Assembly: GCA_025356925.1 (NCBI GenBank)
Contig: JANXQE010000116.1
Coordinates: 1 to 9,790, forward strand
From: Limisphaerales bacterium
GTDB taxonomy: Bacteria > Verrucomicrobiota > Verrucomicrobiia > Limisphaerales > UBA8199
Direction of reading: 5' to 3'
Length of the DNA: 9,790 bases
The first letter of the stretch is position 1. The number at the start of each line of letters is the position of its first letter. The notes below the pieces were generated by a model. It did no database searches. It worked only from the letters and a program-made list of their open reading frames with translations, and was not told the origin of the DNA. Both the position numbers and the translations under genes were made by a program. Shown piece by piece: positions 6,332 through 9,790 of this stretch.

Positions 6332-7954
6332 ATGAGCCCAGACGACAATCGTAGAACTGAACCGCGACCGCAGCCGGCGGAACCCTTTTCGGAATGGCTC
6401 CATAGTTGGCGTTACCTCTTTTGTTTCCTTGGGCTGGTCGGCCTGGTTTTACTTTTCTACGCCGAAGAGAATTGGCGCGGCTACCGGGCCTGGGAAAGCT
6501 ATAAGCAGCAGATGACAGCGCGCGGGGCGCAATTCGAACCCGCCGCTTTTATTCCGCCGAGGGTTTCAGATGACGAAAACTTTGCCATGACGCCCGCGTT
6601 GGCGCCGATGTTCGAGTTTGTGGCCGGTACCCAACACTGGCGCGATACCAACGCGCCCCGGCGCTTCCAAGACCTCACGGCCAAGTACGATGCTGCGGCC
6701 AGGCTGGCAAACCCGAGGTCAGTGGGAAGCGTGAACTCGTGGATCCGCGCGCGCACGGATTTGGGCTTGTGGGCCGCGGCGTTTCTGCAGGGCACCAACA
6801 GTCACCCTCATACTGGCGAGTCACCGCTGTCGACTCATTTCACATCCCGAGACGCAGCCACGGCTGTTTTGCAGGATTTGTTGGACTTTAATCCGGTCCT
6901 GGATGAGCTCCGCACAGCCAGCCAGCGGCCCCACGCCCGGTTCAACCTCCGCTACGAGGAAAGCAATCCGGCCGCTATCCTGTTGCCCCATTTATCCAGA
7001 ATCAAATACTTTTGCCAGGTCCTTCAGCTCCGAGCTTCGGCCGAACTGGCCTTGGATCGAATGGACGACGCCCGCCAGGACCTTGAGCTGATGTTTCGTC
7101 TAACGGACGCTACCCGCAAGGAACCCATCCTGATCTCGCAACTGGTCCGGATGGCCGAGCTGCAACTGGCCCTGGCGCCGCTCGCCGAGGGGATGGGCCA
7201 ATGGTCGGAGGCGCAATTGCGGGCGCTGCAGGAGCGCCTGCAGGCCTTCGATTTTTGCGCCGACCTCAACCGGTCGCTTCAGGCCGAGCGCGTTTTGTTT
7301 GGTGATGGCGTGATCGAGTACGTGCGCCGTTCTCACAACAAATTCGATTTGATGGACGAATTTAGTCGGGTGAGCGACGGAAGTAGTTCCTCGCCAATAT
7401 GGCCGATGGCCGTGCTGACCACGGCAGCGCCGAGCGGCTGGCTGTATCTCGAGCAGCTCAATCATAGCGTTGCTTTCGACCAATACCTGCTTCCGTTGAT
7501 CGATGTCACGAACCGGAAAATTCGTCCGACCGCCGTTCGGGACGCGAACGACGCGATCAGCAGGCTGACCCAGCGCTCACCAGTTGACAGCCTCCTCCAC
7601 CATCAGTTTTTTTCGGGGCTATTGCTCCCTGCAATTTCGCGCGTTGCAGAAAAGGCAGCGTTCGCTCAGACCGCAGTTGATACCGCCACAGTCGCCTGCG
7701 CCCTCGAAAGATACCGTCTGGCCCACGGCCAGCTCCCAGACTCGCTGGACAATCTCACCCCACAATTCATAGCGAGACTGCCGCACGATATTATCAATGG
7801 CAAACCACTAATCTACCGCCACGCTCCGGACGGCCATTATCTGCTGTACTCGGTCGGTTGGAACGAGACAGATGACGGCGGTTCGCCAAAACAGAAGAAG
7901 ACGGGCGACGCCGAGCGCCAGGAAGGGGACTGGGTTTGGGGGGACAATTTTTAG
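6332..7954 (+). CDS. Membrane-anchored protein with pseudopilin-like C-terminal segment
   Basis: The 540-residue protein has a cytoplasmic, Pro/Arg-rich N-terminus (1-25), one membrane helix (about 27-43, RYLFCFLGLVGLVLLFY) and a large, mostly helical domain outside the membrane. The C-terminal part, about residues 450-515, carries LERYRLAHGQLPDSLDNL, then ARLPHDIINGKPLIYR, then GHYLLYSVGWNETDDGG. This resembles the C-terminal segment of type II secretion pseudopilins (GspG-like), where a helix with YxxxHGxxPxxL leads to a PxDxxxGxPxxY turn and a YxLxSxGxDxxxGG loop. I recall proteins of this layout as common, uncharacterised products in Verrucomicrobia and Planctomycetes. There is no prepilin peptidase site, so it is not itself a pilin. 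Its function is unknown. The ribosome site is weak (GAAAG next to the ATG). The stop overlaps the convergent PEP-CTERM gene by 4 bases. Confidence 0.82.
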   Translation: MSPDDNRRTEPRPQPAEPFSEWLHSWRYLFCFLGLVGLVLLFYAEENWRGYRAWESYKQQMTARGAQFEPAAFIPPRVSDDENFAMTPALAPMFEFVAGTQHWRDTNAPRRFQDLTAKYDAAARLANPRSVGSVNSWIRARTDLGLWAAAFLQGTNSHPHTGESPLSTHFTSRDAATAVLQDLLDFNPVLDELRTASQRPHARFNLRYEESNPAAILLPHLSRIKYFCQVLQLRASAELALDRMDDARQDLELMFRLTDATRKEPILISQLVRMAELQLALAPLAEGMGQWSEAQLRALQERLQAFDFCADLNRSLQAERVLFGDGVIEYVRRSHNKFDLMDEFSRVSDGSSSSPIWPMAVLTTAAPSGWLYLEQLNHSVAFDQYLLPLIDVTNRKIRPTAVRDANDAISRLTQRSPVDSLLHHQFFSGLLLPAISRVAEKAAFAQTAVDTATVACALERYRLAHGQLPDSLDNLTPQFIARLPHDIINGKPLIYRHAPDGHYLLYSVGWNETDDGGSPKQKKTGDAERQEGDWVWGDNF

Positions 7955-7971
7955 TTCTTAGTTCTTAGTTG
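7951..7971. repeat. Heptamer tandem repeat at convergent gene ends
   Basis: TTAGTTC occurs at 7951-7957 and 7958-7964, followed by TTAGTTG at 7965-7971. The first copy supplies the stop of the upstream gene (TAG 7952-7954) and of the minus-strand PEP-CTERM gene (TAA, complement of 7951-7953). Seven is not a multiple of three, so the three copies place TAG in all plus frames and TAA in all minus frames. The last six codons of the PEP-CTERM protein (QLRTKN) are made of the repeat. Confidence 0.8.
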
Positions 7972-8592
7972 TGGATAGATCCGCCCAACGAGCCTGGCGG
8001 CAAGCGGAACACTGCCCAACAAGAGAAGAGTTAATGCAGAGGGTTCTGGCACCGGCTGCGCCACGATAGACTCGCTGGGGCTGGCGAAAGGGCTGCCCTG
8101 GTAAACAAACGAGGTGCCTACCGGCGTAGTGGGATAAAACGGCGAGTCGCCGGCCACGGCCGCGGGAGAATCCGCAGTCTGAAACTGGAACGTGAGCGAG
8201 CTGCCGGGGTTTAGCGGGGCCGTCGACGTAACAAACTCGATGGCGAAGCCATCGTTTAGCCCGCCACCGGTAATGGTGTCGGTCCAACCGCTTGGAGGCT
8301 GAACGCTAATCGGGCTGGTTGTCAGGAAGTCCTCGCCGGGTACCCAGCCAAACCAAAACGTCTCGATGGGTGTGCTGGGCGGTGAATTGTTGTTCAGGGT
8401 TAACGTATAGTCGAAGTTTAGCCCTGCTGGCTGGCTGCTGAATGTGGCGCTGGCGTTGATTTGCGCATGGACACAGGTGCCAGCCGTCCACAACAGCAGC
8501 AAGCCGAGCAGGACTTTCTTGGCGAACAAAGTCAATTCGGCCGACCGGATGGGATGGTTTCGGCCTAAGGTCATTTGCGGTACACGATTCAT
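7951..8592 (-). CDS. PEP-CTERM sorting-domain protein
   Basis: The 213-residue exported protein has an N-terminal signal (hydrophobic core about residues 27-41, LLGLLLLWTAGTCVH, cleavage after VHA at 41-43). A Ser/Thr/Pro/Gly-rich, beta-type middle follows (ITGGGLNDGFAIEF, SLTFQFQTAD). The C-terminal tag starts with VPEPSAL (PEP at 182-184), then a membrane helix and Arg at 200 and 204. Such tags are recognised by exosortase, which is thought to cleave near PEP and attach the protein to the cell surface or extracellular polymer. No exosortase gene is in the window. The middle domain contains no enzyme motif. The frame extends upstream to a TTG at 8697, but ATG 8592 gives the more normal signal peptide; no clear ribosome site supports either. 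The C-terminus is read from a tandem repeat and overlaps the neighbouring stop. Confidence 0.88.
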   Translation of the reverse strand: MNRVPQMTLGRNHPIRSAELTLFAKKVLLGLLLLWTAGTCVHAQINASATFSSQPAGLNFDYTLTLNNNSPPSTPIETFWFGWVPGEDFLTTSPISVQPPSGWTDTITGGGLNDGFAIEFVTSTAPLNPGSSLTFQFQTADSPAAVAGDSPFYPTTPVGTSFVYQGSPFASPSESIVAQPVPEPSALTLLLLGSVPLAARLVGRIYPQLRTKN

Positions 8593-8731
8593 AGTAGTGG
8601 TCGCTTCTACTGCGCTTATGCAGGTGAGAGGCTGAAGATCTGGAAAGGTTCCGGAAAAAATGAAGCATCGCGTTGTGGCTTTCCGGAGCCTCGGCAAGCG
8701 GAATTATTTCGCGCGAGAACGCCGCTCGGGG

Positions 8732-8737
8732 TATAGT
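8732..8737 (+). promoter_or_regulatory. Possible -10 box for the Nudix gene
   Basis: TATAGT matches five of six consensus -10 bases and lies 25 bases upstream of the ATG at 8763. The expected -35 position (around 8709-8714) is TCGCGC, a poor match. Transcription would start near 8744, close to the AGGA at 8746-8749 that could serve as ribosome site. Confidence 0.28.
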
Positions 8738-8762
8738 CAAGGATCAGGAAAATCGCTACCGG

Positions 8763-9215
8763 ATGAAACAAGCATACGGCGGAGTCTTGATTAACGACGC
8801 GGGCCGGGTTCTGCTTCGGAAGCCAAGAGGTCTCCACAAAACCCGGGTTTGGACGTTTGCCAAGGGCAGGTCTGAGGATGGCGAAACCCCGGAGCAAACC
8901 GCGACTCGCGAAGTCTTCGAAGAAACCGGGGTGCGCGCCAAAATCGTTCGCCGGGTTCCGATCCCTCCCGATGAGCCGGAAATCCAGGACCAATATTTCT
9001 TAATGGCGCCGATTGAGGAAACCGGGCGGTTCGACGAAGAAACCACCGCCATCGTCTGGGCGACGAAGACAGAGGCCGAAGAACTAATCTCGATGACAGA
9101 GGATCCGGTGCGCCGCACGCGGGATCTGAAAATTTTGCAGTTCGCATTTGAGCTTCGTGGTTCCGTGAGAGGTTTGTTGCCCTTTCCCTCCGCCGATCAA
9201 AACGACCTCAGCTGA
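8763..9215 (+). CDS. Nudix hydrolase
   Basis: The 150-residue protein carries a complete Nudix box at residues 35-57: Gly35, Glu41, then Arg49-Glu50, Glu53-Glu54 and Gly56 (GX5EX7REUXEEXGU), as REVFEETGV at the end. The Glu residues bind the divalent metal used to hydrolyse a nucleoside diphosphate linked to another group. Before it, AYGGVLINDAGRVLLRKP is the usual first strand pair, and length is normal for a single-domain enzyme. The short MutT/ApnA-like form suggests a cytoplasmic house-cleaning role (for example dinucleoside polyphosphates or oxidised nucleotides), but the substrate cannot be read from the sequence. The frame is open 30 codons further upstream (from 8673). ATG 8763 is chosen because the domain begins immediately after it; AGGA at 8746-8749 is a rather distant ribosome site. 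It is divergent from the PEP-CTERM gene. Confidence 0.9.
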   Translation: MKQAYGGVLINDAGRVLLRKPRGLHKTRVWTFAKGRSEDGETPEQTATREVFEETGVRAKIVRRVPIPPDEPEIQDQYFLMAPIEETGRFDEETTAIVWATKTEAEELISMTEDPVRRTRDLKILQFAFELRGSVRGLLPFPSADQNDLS

Positions 9216-9471
9216 GTACGCTGAATCGCGCCGGAATCGGCTTGACGACACCTCAACCGGCGCGGAGAACGGAGCAAGCTGGGGCAGCCAGACTTGCGTC
9301 GCAAGGCGGGGTAACGACCCAGGAAAACGCCAGGTTGATCAGCGGTCCAACTAAATGGGTGGAAAATCCCTGGCTCTCTGCTAGGCTCGATGCTGTGCGA
9401 GACATGATGCCAGCCCGACGTTTTGCGGCAATACGCCGCGGCTGCCGATTTGATTCTGAAGCTCCGTTTCT
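9216..9471. other. Intergenic region with short palindromes
   Basis: No gene is supported here. CTTGCG-T-CGCAAG (9293-9305) is a 13-base near-perfect palindrome and GCGGC-AATAC-GCCGC (9426-9440) is a 5-5-5 hairpin. Neither is followed by a T-run, so neither is a convincing terminator for the Nudix gene. The second lies about 30 bases before the next start codon and might be a regulatory site. A 77-codon plus-strand frame (9242-9475) has a random-looking product. Confidence 0.35.
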
Positions 9472-9790
9472 ATGATGAAGAAGCTCATTTTGTTTGCCGT
9501 CGGCTGTCTTCTGGCACTGAACCTCAGCGCAGCGGAACGCTTTGCGGATCGCTTCGTGTGGATCTTCGGTTGGGCGCTGGAAAAGGACAGCGATGTTTCC
9601 GAGATTTCACGGATTCTTGAGACCGCCGGTAAACATCGGTTGAATGGGGCCGTGGTTTCTCTTGACCTCGATACCTTGTGCAAGAAGTCGCCCGATTACT
9701 TCAAACGCCTGGACCAAATCAAGAAATCCTGTGACGACAACCATCTGGAACTCATCCCTTCGATTTTCTCGGTCGGCTACGGCGGCGGCG
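9472..9790 (+). CDS. Exported protein, possibly TIM-barrel / glycoside-hydrolase-like (3' end outside window)
   Basis: An ATG at 9472 (a second at 9475) opens a frame that reaches the window edge, 106 complete codons. A signal peptide comes first (MMKKLILFAVGCLLALNLSA). The mature part starts ERFADRFVWIFGW, followed by a helix (DVSEISRILETAGKHRLNG), a strand (AVVSLDLDTL), a helix (YFKRLDQIKKSCDDNHL) and a strand (ELIPSIFSVGY). This alternation of strand and helix matches the first units of a (beta/alpha)8 barrel, as in many exported carbohydrate-active enzymes and related proteins of Planctomycetes and Verrucomicrobia. No catalytic residues are reached, so neither substrate nor activity can be stated. 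The ribosome site is weak. Initiation could be at either ATG. Confidence 0.78.
   Translation, partial: MMKKLILFAVGCLLALNLSAAERFADRFVWIFGWALEKDSDVSEISRILETAGKHRLNGAVVSLDLDTLCKKSPDYFKRLDQIKKSCDDNHLELIPSIFSVGYGGG

Overview
The window looks like chromosomal DNA from a Verrucomicrobiota bacterium, probably a soil or freshwater relative of the Pedosphaera/Limisphaera group. The evidence is a moderately high GC content, a PEP-CTERM exported protein, a secreted PQQ-like beta-propeller protein, a large membrane-anchored protein of a type I associate with Verrucomicrobia and Planctomycetes, and GC-rich imperfect palindromes between genes. The lineage is inferred from protein style; there is no rRNA or marker gene here.

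Layout. The left edge holds the 5' part of a polytopic membrane protein on the minus strand (1-578), with a 7-3-7 inverted repeat lying across its probable promoter. Divergent from it is a GT21-type glycosyltransferase resembling ceramide glucosyltransferase and HpnI (761-1897). It converges, with only 4 bases between stop codons, on an exported PQQ-like beta-propeller protein (1902-3431, minus). A helical protein of unknown function lies upstream on the same strand (3549-4430). Bases 4431-5153 carry no clear large gene, but hold a cluster of small inverted repeats and a possible 40-codon ORF. Next come a small exported protein with a possible LolA/LppX-like fold (5154-5858), a repeat-rich spacer with two palindromic elements (5859-6331), and a 540-residue membrane-anchored protein with a pseudopilin-like tail (6332-7954). 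That gene overlaps by 4 bases the convergent PEP-CTERM protein gene (7951-8592, minus); the shared end is a 7-base tandem repeat that gives stop codons in all six frames. A Nudix hydrolase (8763-9215) is divergent from the PEP-CTERM gene. The right edge cuts through an exported protein that may be a TIM-barrel, glycoside-hydrolase-like protein (9472 onward).

Working together. I see no single pathway and no long operon. Five products probably act outside the cytoplasm (propeller, LolA-like, PEP-CTERM, pseudopilin-tailed and right-edge proteins), so the region mainly encodes envelope and exported proteins beside a lipid-glycosylating enzyme and a housekeeping-type Nudix enzyme. There is no sign of a phage, CRISPR array, tRNA or intact insertion sequence. 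The least explained parts are 4463-4694 (clustered hairpins and a short ORF), the unknown gene at 3549-4430, and the operator at 585-601.
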